A DNA stretch of 24,049 nucleotides from Zygnema cylindricum (GCA_037447655.1 JBBHKE010002478.1:1-24049), one strand, 5' to 3'; positions 8,880 through 17,271 are shown, numbered from the stretch's first letter. Numbers and translations: made by a program. Notes: generated from the sequence alone by a model not told the origin.

Positions 8880-9850
8880 GTGGCGACCAGCTGCAAACCC
8901 AAGACCTTGAACAAAATACAAAGACAGAGGGTCCATGACACGACCTAATAAAGTGCATCTTTGACGTTGTGTAAGACCACGAGCGGCCGTAGTGCCAAAA
9001 ATGAAATGCATGAGGTGTTCTCGTTTCGTAGAGGTAGGCTCTTGGAGCTCCCTGGTATGAATATTTCAAAGCTTGCCAAGACCTTCATTAGAGAATGCAA
9101 GTGAATGTGGGTAAGAAACTAAGGTAGAAAGCACATTGAGAGGTTGACCCGGGACATTGACACTAAAATTAGGGGGATAGTCCTTTTGAATGCAAGGCTG
9201 CACCTTATGGAAAGGAAGAAGGGCAGCCTGAATGTCTGTAGGAGGAGGACGAACTGACAAGTTAGCCTCACGGAGTCGACCAATATCGATCAGGTTTGTC
9301 CATTTGGAGCAATCTCGGTGTGCTAGTGAACCATGGCGAGCAACGTCAATAATAAGAGGCAGACCAATAAATTGTTCAATCCGTTGATAATCAGCCAAGA
9401 CCGTAGGTCTTCGATCATTATAGGCTCCGACATTTTCTAAGATATACCTCTTAGGATAATCTAAAGTTTGTAGAAAATGCAGGATGCCAACTTATTCAAA
9501 AAATAATTTGGTGCGGGGATCGGCTAATCCGAGACCTTTCCCAGCCCGGGACATTCCCTAGCACTCCCATCCGCCAAAAACTAGATCGATTGGACCAATC
9601 TCCAGTAAGTGATGATTGCCCACAATCCGAATGTCTTGTGGGAGGGCAGTATGCATATGCTCGTATGCAGATTTTGGTAACAAATGCGGGTATTGGGAAT
9701 ACAACATTTACAATGATGTAATTGTGCTTTCCATGCTAATGAATCAATCTCAACCAAATAATAAAATCGGATTAATAATCCATTCCACAAACATGCAAGG
9801 AGGGAACTGCCTATTCTAGCGAAGAGGTCTAAAATCACCAATCCATTTCG
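8880..9850 (-). pseudogene. DNMT3-like cytosine-5 DNA methyltransferase domain inside the polyprotein
   Basis: C5-methyltransferase motifs appear in order. Motif I is LDLFARIGSSLLA (9832-9797), with the second glycine of the usual FxG loop changed to Arg. An acidic motif II (YYLVEID) follows. After a frameshift near 9700, YPHLLP and a DLVFGGWEC segment (catalytic-loop Cys at 9563-9561) are followed at once by an amber codon (9560-9558) and then GMSRAGKGLGLADPRT and LFFE. Motif VI ENV is at 9437-9429. Motif VIII is SLAHRDCSKWTNL. A C-terminal motif IX/X block, GTTAARGLTQRQRC then LLGRVMDPLSLYFVQG, lies near 8985-8910. The S-x-AHR-x-x-x-x-W-x-NL and LLGR-x-x-x-x-P patterns favour the DNMT3 branch over DNMT1/CMT. 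It would use S-adenosylmethionine to methylate cytosine in DNA. This copy is inactive (stops, frameshift, altered motif I). Confidence 0.87.
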
Positions 9851-10015
9851 ATGAGGTTTCAATTGGACCGGATTCCAATTGATGGGAAGAAACCCAGAAG
9901 AGTTCGTAGGGACTAGGATTAGAGGAGAGACCATAGAAAGTGGAATTAACAAGGTTTGGTTATAGATTCGATCAAATCCCTTCGTACCTATAAGAAAACG
10001 TGGGTCATTGAAAAT

Positions 10016-10669
10016 TTATGGTAAGTAAGAACCATCGAGCATAATTTCTTCTGCTGACAATGAATAAAATATTTCGGCCCCCACCGAATTCCCTGAAAAT
10101 GCAGGTATAGATGCGGCCGAATTTGCCATGACAGGCATGGGCTTCCTAGCGGAAATTAGTGAAATGCAGATTTTGCGTTCTGGGAAAGTAGTGGGCTTAT
10201 AAGAAAATGTCTGATCATGCATGTCAACTCCACCCCCTACACAAAAAATAACGTCCTTTCCCACTAGGCATTCATAGTAACTACATTTAGTGACCAGAGC
10301 GTGAACCGAAATCTCAGCAAAGTCTATAGCTGTTTCGTTCTGGAACCTGAAAACGAGCGGTTCCTTAGTGATTCTTAGGACTATCTCGGTTGTACCCGCT
10401 GATGTTAACAAGCGAGTAGAAGCGGACCGAAGCTTGTCCAAAGTTAGACCAATCTTGAGTAAAAAGCTAGTGCCCAATATCACGGGCTTTGCACTCGTAT
10501 CCATGAGAGGCAAGGAAGGGGCTATACCATTGATCAACAATGCACCCTTCCCTTTATCCAAAAAACTGATATGAGGATCGAGGGAATTTTGCTCCTCTAT
10601 GGAAATAGGCTGAATAGCAGGAAGATTTATGTGCAACTGAAGTGCTTGTTTAAACTCTGAGACCTCCAT
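10016..10669 (-). pseudogene. Retropepsin-like aspartic protease domain of the methyltransferase element
   Basis: An uninterrupted frame of 217 codons starts MEVSEFK. The active-site region reads LMDTSAKPVILGTSFL, the retropepsin D-T-G/S-A signature followed by the usual ILG, with Ser where Gly is commonest. A hydrophobic Gly-containing segment (LVGKDVIFCVGGGVDMHDQ) lies ~100 residues later. The terminal TAA (10018-10016) is in frame with the methyltransferase that follows, so protease and methyltransferase were once continuous. The first codons match those of the D-linked segment at 12551-12534, so the ATG may coincide with an element-wide start or primer-binding region. It would cleave the polyprotein into its domains. 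Confidence 0.8.
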
Positions 10670-11232
10670 AAGTCCTCAGAGTGGACAGCTTCCAAGAAGC
10701 CTCTAGGATAATCCTGACCCCTTTGTGTTTAAGCAAAAATAACTGCCACCCTGGCAGACAAAAACTCTGACCACCTTCACCCCTATGAAGGCAAGACTCC
10801 CCTGAGTCGATAGCAAAAAGAATCTCTGAATTTGCTCCCCTGAGCAGTAAGTTATGAAGGGTCAAAGTTGACCTTTTGTACGGAAGCTCTCTCGGAGAGA
10901 GGGTCCTATCTCCTAATTTTTCTATGTCCTATCCCTCTCACAGACTCTATCTACTGATATACCGAGCCAATCACATTATACTTCCGTACACAAAAATAAA
11001 GCTGCCGATGTACTTTATGTACGAACATTGTACGACATGGCCTAAATGTCGACACGTGGTATATCCGAATTCGCTCCCTTAATCCTCGAAGATGCCGCGA
11101 TCCAATGTCATTTCGCCATGTGTTATCCGATGTGGCGATGACCAAAAACCGCCGAAATTCTCTTCCGCGATCTCGGCGTTTAATTCCAGCCGTCCGATTA
11201 AATTCACATTGAGTCGTAGCCGTAATAAATAC

Positions 11233-11281
11233 ATGCGCGGTATTCGTTTCGCTAAAGAAATAAATGCGCGGTATTCGTTTC
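11233..11281. repeat. 18-bp direct repeat in LTR C
   Basis: ATGCGCGGTATTCGTTTC occurs exactly at 11233-11250 and 11264-11281. Related pairs (GCGTGGTATCCGTTTC and a degenerate partner) lie near 13265-13312 in LTR D, so the doubled motif predates the split of these copies. It may be an enhancer-like repeat in U3. Confidence 0.6.
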
Positions 11282-11418
11282 TTATCCGTACCGTAATCCA
11301 TACTTTTACATTACTGGATCTATGTCTCCCGTAAAACTATTTCAGTTAAATGAACTATCCTGCGTATTAATGTTTAATTAATTACCAAACCCAACATTAC
11401 GTAACACTATGTCTAGAC

Positions 11419-11473
11419 TTAACGGTTAAAGCTACCGGCTGTTTTTTGGCCGGCAGGTTCCAGGTTCAAATCC
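11419..11473 (+). other. tRNA-like module in LTR C
   Basis: The plus strand has AACGGTTAAAGCT (A-box-like), a CCGGC...GCCGG stem in the anticodon-arm position, and CCAGGTTCAAATCCTG, whose GGTTCAAATCC fits the B-box consensus. It is the best preserved of the five modules. No full acceptor stem is present, so it is not a tRNA gene. Confidence 0.5.
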
Positions 11474-11576
11474 TGAAGATGTTACATATAATTTTAGTAA
11501 ATAAACCCCTAATTATAAATAAACTAATATTTATATCCCATAAACCTCTAGATAGCCTAGGTAGCCATGGCTCGAG

Positions 11577-11630
11577 CTTCCTCTCCAATTTCTCAGTGAC
11601 TGCGACAAGTTTGAGAGTTGGAGAGAGAAG
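11577..11630. other. Conserved hairpin near the LTR 5' end (copy C)
   Basis: The arm CTTCCTCTCCAATTTCTC (11577-11594) pairs with GAGAGTTGGAGAGAGAAG (11613-11630) around the loop AGTGACTGCGACAAGT. LTR D (13609-13669) and LTR E (15264-15328) have different arms that still pair, with a related loop. Paired changes between copies argue for selection on structure. Confidence 0.6.
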
Positions 11631-11704
11631 TTAGAGGTAGACTGCCTCGGCTTCTGTATTTCTATTCAGACCCAGAAAATACTTTAAAACCATTAATTTC
11701 TACA

Positions 11705-12237
11705 CCTGCAGTAGTAGTGGAAGTAGACATGAACACCAACACAAACTATCAAAATACCTACTCAACAACCATCTTTGAACTGACACAAAATATGACTCAG
11801 AAGCCAATATGCCTCAAATATGCTACCGTGGTACACAATACAGTAAAATGATAATTCCCAAAATAGCAGCCCAAATGACTAAGTAAACCATAAGATATGA
11901 TGTTTCGAAGTTTCCCAAAAACTTCCCTTATAAAATCATATTCCCAATACAGGATACTACAAAACTGGTTAAGTCCTAAGTTATATACTCACAGTGTGTA
12001 TCTACTAATCTACACTAATTTGGGTAACCCTTTCTACGGTTATTATCTTGACTAACGACAAAGCATCCTACCTGTACGTCACTTTACCTTAAAACCCTAA
12101 TTATTTTCTAAAAACCTGATTAATGGAACGCTTTTTTTTATTACACTAAAGTATAAACCAATGTTATTCAGATATTTAGAGATTATGAACCGTACACAAA
12201 ACGATCCAACCGTACACTAAACGTTCCAAATGCTTAG
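11705..12237. other. Non-coding segment between LTR C and the D-linked internal region
   Basis: AT-rich, with no supported gene. The only structure seen is a 20-bp tandem repeat at 12188-12227 (AACCGTACACAAAACGATCC and its neighbour, two mismatches). Confidence 0.4.
12188..12227. repeat. 20-bp tandem repeat, 2 units
   Basis: Units 12188-12207 and 12208-12227 differ at two positions. Confidence 0.75.
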
Positions 12238-12551
12238 TCAACAATAATCGCTAAAGTCCAGCCGAATGTGGTTGTGTAGTACGAAGCACATGAGTGCTTC
12301 GTCATTTGTGGTCACACAAGAATCACGCTTGTGGTCCTGGGTGAATCGCGTCCACTGGAGCAAATTTGATCGATGATGGTACCTTCGAGGTGTACCATAT
12401 GTTTCAGGAATACCCGAGTCAGATCTTTTTTGTCCGATCATTTGAATCAAATCATCAACTATTTGACACGTATGGTTGACTGTCGACGCCACTCTGAAAA
12501 ACGTGCATACGTTCTTTCGCCGACACGTGTTTGAAACTCTGAGACCTCCAT
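12238..12551 (-). pseudogene. Degenerate internal region directly downstream of LTR D
   Basis: Immediately inside LTR D the minus strand starts MEVSEF, the same six residues as the protease frame next to LTR C, then diverges (QTRVGERTYARFSEWRRQ) and stops after about 30 codons. An overlapping frame runs to 12238 in another phase. The position matches a gag N-terminus or leader, but I recognise no domain. It could be the missing 5' part of the methyltransferase element or another relative. Confidence 0.4.
12537..12550 (-). promoter_or_regulatory. Candidate primer-binding site inside LTR D
   Basis: TGGAGGTCTCAGAG starts one base inside the LTR end, the normal place for a tRNA primer site. The same sequence follows LTR C at 10668-10655. 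It also spells the first codons MEVSE, so it may simply be a conserved start of coding. The tRNA species was not identified. Confidence 0.35.
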
Positions 12552-13452
12552 TGGCCCTCAGAGTATGCATATCCAAAAGAAGCTAATCTAGGTAGTGCCG
12601 ACTCCAACTTGATATAAACCCAAATGACTGACCCCTTGATAGTTAGAAACCCAATTAAGCTTCACCCTTGTGAATTAACACATTTCTGTGTGGTCAGTTC
12701 CACCACAGAATACAAAGTTAGAATATGAGATTTGGACACATTCACCCACTTTGACTTTCCCTTAGAAGTACCGCCACCCTGGTAGACAAAAACTATAACC
12801 GACTACACCCTTGTGTAGCCTGGACTCCCCTGAGTCCGCAGCAAAAAGAATCACTGAAAATGGTCAAGTAAATTGATAGTTATGGCTGGCCAAAGTTTGC
12901 CATTTATACAAGGTGCTCTCTGGGAGAGGCAGCTACTTACCCAAAATTTTCTAAGTCCTATTCCCTCTCTAAAACTCTATCTACTGAAGTACGGCACCAG
13001 TCAAATTAGTGTGTCGAACAGAAAAGTGCAGGTGTCGGTGTACTTTCTGTACGGCCATTGTACAACATGGCCAAAATGTCAACACGTGTCATAGCCGGAT
13101 TTGTTACCGCAGTTTCCGGAGTCGCCGCAATCCAACATTGTCGCGCCACGTGTCACATGACGTGGCGATGACTAAAAAACGCCAAAAGTACATAATCCGT
13201 GATCGCGGCGCCTATTGTGGCCGTCCGATCAAACCAGATACAATTCTAGCCGTTGAAAATATACGTGCGATATTTGTTTCGCGTTCGAAACAAATGCGTG
13301 GTATCCGTTTCATAAAATACATTAAATCGTACTCCGTACTATACAAAACTATATCTATGCATTAAGTATCTATTTCCGTTAGACGAACTAGTCTACGTGT
13401 ACAAATACAAATATTTGTCAAACCTATTGTACTCTAGCACTGTATTTAGACT

Positions 13453-13513
13453 TGTTGGTTTAAAGTGAACGACTAGATTGACGGACGGCAGGTACCAGGA
13501 ACAAATCCTGGGT
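13453..13513 (+). other. tRNA-like module in LTR D
   Basis: A degenerate A box (TTGGTTTAAAGTG) is followed by a perfect T-arm-like stem, CCAGG-AACAAAT-CCTGG. It is equivalent to the modules in the other LTRs and is not a functional tRNA. Confidence 0.45.
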
Positions 13514-13528
13514 CCGTCACACCTTTTA

Positions 13529-13570
13529 GATAACTCTATTAAGAATTGTGATAACTCTATTAAGAATTGC
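13529..13570. repeat. 21-bp tandem repeat, 2 units
   Basis: GATAACTCTATTAAGAATTG plus T or C, at 13529-13549 and 13550-13570; private to LTR D. Confidence 0.85.
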
Positions 13571-13608
13571 CTTCCTGTCCACTTTGGACAGCCTAGGCAG
13601 CCATGGAT

Positions 13609-13669
13609 CTAACTCCTATTCAAGTCTTCAGTGACTGCGACAAGTGTGGGGACTTGAGTGAAGAGTTAG
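13609..13669. other. Conserved hairpin near the LTR 5' end (copy D)
   Basis: The arm CTAACTCCTATTCAAGTC (13609-13626) pairs with GACTTGAGTGAAGAGTTAG (13651-13669) around TTCAGTGACTGCGACAAGT. The arms differ from those in C and E while the loop is shared. Confidence 0.6.
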
Positions 13670-13745
13670 AGGTAGGTTATCAGTGTCCCCTTTTTGCCTT
13701 TTTATTTTACAATCTCTAGACCTAGAAAATACTTAAATTTCAACA

Positions 13746-13906
13746 GTGTCCCTGGAAAAGTACGATACACTCTACTGTACTATTTGCTACTGTAAGGCAA
13801 ATAAAGGTAAGTATTAAAGAAGACTACTAGAAAAATATCCTAAGTTATTTTTACCCCTATTTACTGAAATAAAGATTTATAAATTACAAGACATTTTTCC
13901 CCCTTT
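13746..13906. other. Short non-coding gap between LTR D and gag copy E
   Basis: AT-rich, with no domain and no purine-rich tract next to LTR D. The gag of copy E loses recognisable similarity at its edge. Confidence 0.4.
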
Positions 13907-14427
13907 TTAAGTGTGATCCCTTAGCCTTTGCTCGTCCAACTGGAGATCTTGAATAGTACCAGCTCTATAAATCTCCACTAAAGTCACCCAAAACTCCTCA
14001 GCCTTGAGAATATGAAAATGAGAGGTTGCCAAAGCTTGAGTGATGTGCCTCAGAATAAAATGCCTGGCAACCATGTTTGTGTATTCCCACGTTTGAGTAT
14101 TAGTTTCCTTGGTCTTCACAGCCACCGCTTTGGGTGCATTGGCGATAGGAGTGAGAGGTGTCTCCTTCCCTTTTCTTTTTTGGGACACACTACTGTCCCT
14201 GTGGTCTGCCTCTTCTGTTGGGCCAAATGCTGCTGGTGAAAACCTCACTCCACTTAACCCTCGTGGGATTCCCTGAGATGGACGTTTCACTTGTCGACAA
14301 ACAATGCCCCAATATCGTTTTTCACACAAAGCCCCTAGTTTAAGGCTTCCCAATAAATGAACCCATATCCATTAAAGATGGGCACCCTAGAGGGTCGGCC
14401 CATAACCTACAATTCTGTGTCCCCCAT
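13907..14427 (-). pseudogene. gag: Copia-type gag, copy E, truncated
   Basis: Diverged relative of gag A. From the ATG near 14402 it reads MGRPSRVPIFNGYGFIYWE, matching the A start. It then needs a one-base shift near 14343 to continue in the open frame from 14353 (LGALCEKRYWGIVCRQVKRP). Later TWEYTNMVARHFILRHITQALATS and EEFWVTLVEIYRAGTIQDLQL match the UBN2-like gag domain of A. It ends at 13907, well before a zinc knuckle, with no downstream polymerase. The additional ATG at 14427-14425 next to the LTR is followed by a TAG within a few codons. Confidence 0.8.
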
Positions 14428-14620
14428 TAGTCTACAGAATTCAAAAAGCCTCTAGATATTTTTTAACTAACTGTTCTTCAACTAGGACCACTGCTACCCA
14501 AACAGGTAAATAGACAATCTGATGCACACCTGTGTAGTTTGGACTCCCTTGAGTCCGCAGCAAGAAAAATCACTAAAAACGCACTACCATGCGCTTACTT
14601 GTCAAATGGCAAAGATGCCA

Positions 14621-14630
14621 ATATTTATAC
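14621..14630 (-). promoter_or_regulatory. TATA box of LTR E
   Basis: The minus strand reads GTATAAATAT, a good plant TATA box, about 200 bp upstream of the gag start. The same position in D is TATAAATG and in A a TATA-like TATTTATA. This supports transcription toward gag. Confidence 0.55.
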
Positions 14631-15263
14631 AAGCTCATTGGGAGAGAGGTGGCTACCTCCATAATCCACTAAGTCCTAAACCCCTCTCACAACCCCTATC
14701 TACAAATGTACGAACTAATCAGAGAACTGTAAAGTACAGAAAGGTACCATGGCCGATGTCATTTCTGTACGACTTGAGCACGACAATGCCATGGAGTAGA
14801 CGTCTGTCTCCTCTAGGCTTGTTCTCATGTTTCGTGGGATTCCCGTTTTCCAATTCTATCGTACCACATGGCGCGAGGTAATGTCATGCTCGAAATCCGC
14901 CGAAGACCATTCCCGGGTCTCGGCGATGATGCGTGATGTCGGATCTAAACTGGCTTTTAGTATTAGCTGCCAAAAAACAAACGTCTGGTACATTTGTTTC
15001 GTGCGGATCTTTTTTCGCACTATATTACACCGAGTCTCTACGCTTGTTATCTGTATTTTTGTTAATCGGATTATGGTCTTTTAGAAATGTTTTAAATAGC
15101 AATCAAACCCTGTATACTCTAACGAACTTCGGTGACAGACCGGTTAGAGCTGACGGCTACGCCTAGCTTTGTTAGTTGAAAGTTTGAGTCATGTCGGAAT
15201 CAACCTGTTTGTTAAGAGTGATTTATGTCACTAGTCCTACCTTTGTAGCTAAGGTAGCCATGG

Positions 15264-15328
15264 CTCCACCACTCTCTCTCACCTTCGGTGCCTACAACAA
15301 GTATGGGGGCTATTGAGAGAAGGTGGAG
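15264..15328. other. Conserved hairpin near the LTR 5' end (copy E)
   Basis: CTCCACC and nearby CTCTCTC (15264-15280) pair with GAGAGAAGGTGGAG (15315-15328) around a loop containing CGGTGCCTACAACAAGT, a diverged version of the loop in C and D. Confidence 0.5.
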
Positions 15329-15395
15329 GCAGATTGCCTGCGTTTTAACTTAATCTATTTAGACCTAGAAAATACCCTCTAAAACTATTGATTTC

Positions 15396-15672
15396 ATTAA
15401 GTGTGGCCTTCAAAATTGCAGACGCTAATATGACAAATAGTCTTATCGAAAGTTGTGTTATGGGCTTTTCATTTAATTTTTTAGATCGCTACTTTGACCA
15501 ACGAGCGTCCGATCATCTAAATCTTACGGTTTAAATAAAAAATACTTTCAAAACTCACAAAAAAAAAAAAAATTCCGAATTTTTTTCAAAATTTTGACAT
15601 AACGTTTAAATCTCTATTGATCATTGTGCAACTCAACCATTTACTATTTTTTTTTCATTTTGCACTCATAAA
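15396..15672. other. AT-rich spacer between LTR E and the second Gypsy relic
   Basis: Non-coding, with a run of 14 A at about 15559-15572 and T-rich stretches. No feature was recognised. Confidence 0.4.
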
Positions 15673-16400
15673 ATATAACGGGATCTCCTTCCTCTCAAAA
15701 GATCCCATTAATACAACCAATTTCAACCACACATTCAACACATTGGAAAATACACATTCACATTGGACATCACTCACATAAGGGTAAACTTGTAATTAGT
15801 AAAAGCTTCTGTCCACATAACATTAGCTTCGTCTACATTAGTTTGGTCTTTTGCCCTGGTGGCTTAACCCTTTTTTTTAAATTAACTTCCATTTCTCTCC
15901 ACTCTTAAATATTTTATCTCTTAACTACTAAAACACTACTTAGTTTGTAAGAGATTTTAATGTAAAATTGCCATTGCTCCAATTTGGTATTCTTGGCTCA
16001 AGTCCAAGATTAGTCAGAATTTCCACAAGATTTTCCAAAGGAAAAGATGTTTACTCTCCTTTAAGACTTCACTTTTTATCCATCATCGCCCTGGACTAGC
16101 CAAGCTAAAGCTAGCCGTTGAATAGGTTTACTTAGGCCAATCATTGATGAGCAAGGACTCATATTGACCAATGCAAAAGAGTGCGAAATCTCTAACTAAC
16201 TATGTAGGATTTACAAACTAATCAAACGCTACATTTGACTACGTAACATTTACGTGCAAAAGTGCGCGCCAAAAAAAACGAGATTTTGCACAAACTTGCG
16301 TCGCAAATTTCACACACGAAACTACCTTCGGAATTCCATAAAGTGAAAGTGAAGTTTAGTACTAAAAATTTTACGAAACGAACTATCGTGCGTACCAAAC
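15673..16400 (-). repeat. 3' LTR of the second Gypsy relic
   Basis: Aligns along its whole length with 20585-21300: the CAACCAATTTCAACCACACATT region, GGACATCACTCAC, AGGGTAAACTTGTAATTAG, and near the other end GCAAATTTCACAC and CATAAAGTGAAAGTGA. The copies differ by many substitutions and indels, including an extra GTCTACATTA segment here, so the insertion is old. Exact termini were not resolved. Confidence 0.85.
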
Positions 16401-16406
16401 GAAGTA

Positions 16407-16499
16407 TGCTCAAAGAAAATATGCTTATAATTTCCGTGACAGAAGGATAACATCCACGTTCCACGTTAATAACATGTTCCACATCTCGGGAAGGTGTCC
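16407..16499 (-). repeat. Displaced copy of pre-RT segment beside the 3' LTR
   Basis: About 93 bp match 17815-17909 in the same orientation with few differences. The source segment lies just upstream of the RT fingers. Its copy between integrase and LTR replaces the expected integrase C-terminus, which marks a rearrangement. Confidence 0.85.
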
Positions 16500-17271
16500 C
16501 CTTTTATTAAGTCTATTGCTTCTCTCGGTTGGTATCCGTATTCAACTTCAAAAAGTGAGAATCCTATACTAGCATGTTTACAAAGATTTTATGCAAATTC
16601 GATTAATGGGAGTTTAGATTCCCATGTGTTGTGGACTCCACTGCAAACAGTCATAAGCATTTTCTCCAGTCTACGATTCATCCTCTCTGTTTGTCCATCT
16701 GTTTGAGGATGATAAGAGGTACTCATTTTTAATTCAATGCATAAATTTTGTTGTAATTCTTTCCAAAATGCAGAGGTAAATTTTGAATCTCTATCATTGA
16801 GTATAGGCGGAGGAACTCCATGATGTCTAACCACGTTGTCAAAATATAACTTTGCGATATCTACAACTGAATGAGTAGTTTTGCAAGGGATAAATATTGC
16901 CATTTTATTGAACCTATCAACTACGACCATGATATTGTCATTTTTTCTAGATGTAGCAAGCAATCTACCCATAAAATCCATACTGACAAACTCCCATGTT
17001 CTTTCACGGATATCCAAAGGTTTTATGAGACCCCTAGGTTTTTGGTTGTTAGGTTTACTTTGTGGCAAGGGACACAACTTTCCACATGTTTTGACACCTC
17101 GTTTGCCATCCCTAGCTTAAAGAATCTATTATGCAACCAACTAAGAGTTATATCTCGACCTAGATGTCCTAAATGCTCATGAGCTTCCCGTAAAAATTGT
17201 TTTGTCAAGTCTCCCACTTTAGGAATGCATAATCTATCCCCTGTTAGCAAATATAGTAAACCATCCTCCAA
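16500..17271 (-). pseudogene. Integrase of the second Gypsy relic
   Basis: A zinc-binding region (17271-17023) has HEHLGHLGRD and CVPCHKVN, the HHCC arrangement. A one-base frame change near 17050 leads into the core (17077-16589): WEFVSMDFMG (first Asp), LNDRDSKFTSAF (second Asp) and YHPQTDGQTERMNR (Glu). Exactly 35 residues lie between the Asp of LND and the Glu, a normal DDE core. The core stays open for 162 codons and ends at ESKLPLIEFA. The C-terminal domain beyond is missing and replaced by the pre-RT copy at 16407-16499. Confidence 0.9.

Larger units (their letters stand above)
5652..10669 (-). pseudogene. pol: Gypsy-type polyprotein relic: PR - cytosine methyltransferase - RT - RNase H - integrase
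   Basis: A ~5 kb minus-strand polyprotein is recognisable end to end. The order is aspartic protease (10669-10016), DNMT3-like C5 methyltransferase (about 9850-8880), pre-RT linker (8750-8420), RT (8416-7400), RNase H (7400-7040) and integrase (6968-5900) with a C-terminal tail to 5652. Protease and the start of the methyltransferase share one frame. The rest of the methyltransferase, the linker, the RT second half, RNase H and integrase share another, apart from a short excursion at 8395-7975. Breaks: frameshifts near 9700, 8395 and 7975, and stops at 10018, 9560, 9494, 9068, 8753, 7383, 7121, 7001, 6683 and one near 6470. No gag was found in front; LTR C ends one base before the first ATG. 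The domain order RT-RNase H-IN is that of Gypsy (Metaviridae). Insertion of a methyltransferase between PR and RT is exceptional. Confidence 0.88.
10671..11704 (-). repeat. LTR C (family A-E), ~1034 bp
   Basis: Homologous to A, B, D and E: the block from CACCCTGGCAGACAAAAACTC (10749 onward), GACTCCCCTGAGTC, GCTCCCCTGAGCAGTAAG, the palindrome variant at 11023-11042, the tRNA-like module and the hairpin at 11577-11630. It begins TGTAGAAATT on the minus strand at 11704. It ends one or two bases before the ATG of the protease frame, as 5' LTRs in this family end before gag. The sequence outside 11704 is not purine-rich, suggesting an outer element boundary. Whether it is the methyltransferase element's own LTR or was joined by recombination is unresolved. 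Confidence 0.75.
12552..13745 (-). repeat. LTR D (family A-E), ~1194 bp
   Basis: It begins TGTTGAAATT on the minus strand at 13745 and ends CCA at 12554-12552, one base before TGGAGGTCTCAGAG, a candidate primer-binding site. It is the only copy with canonical TG...CA ends. It contains a minus-strand TATA-like TATAAATG near 12903-12910, the palindrome at 13053-13072, G-boxes, the tRNA-like module at 13453-13513, a 21-bp tandem repeat at 13529-13570 and the hairpin at 13609-13669. Confidence 0.8.
14428..15395 (-). repeat. LTR E (family A-E), ~968 bp
   Basis: Homologous to A-D through GACTCCCTTGAGTCCGCAGCAA, the TATA region, the tRNA-like module (15139-15191), the hairpin (15264-15328) and the terminal GACCTAGAAAATACC block. 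The outer end near 15395 is set by alignment and is less certain than in A, B and D. Confidence 0.72.

Noticed and set aside
8880-9850. Methyltransferase as an independent host gene
   Set aside because: Shares frames with protease upstream and RT downstream on the same strand; no introns or own start are suggested.
11419-11473. Functional tRNA gene
   Set aside because: B box is good but no acceptor stem or proper D and anticodon arms can be drawn.
11618-11851. Plus-strand frame across the LTR C edge
   Set aside because: Crosses the LTR boundary and has no recognisable domain.
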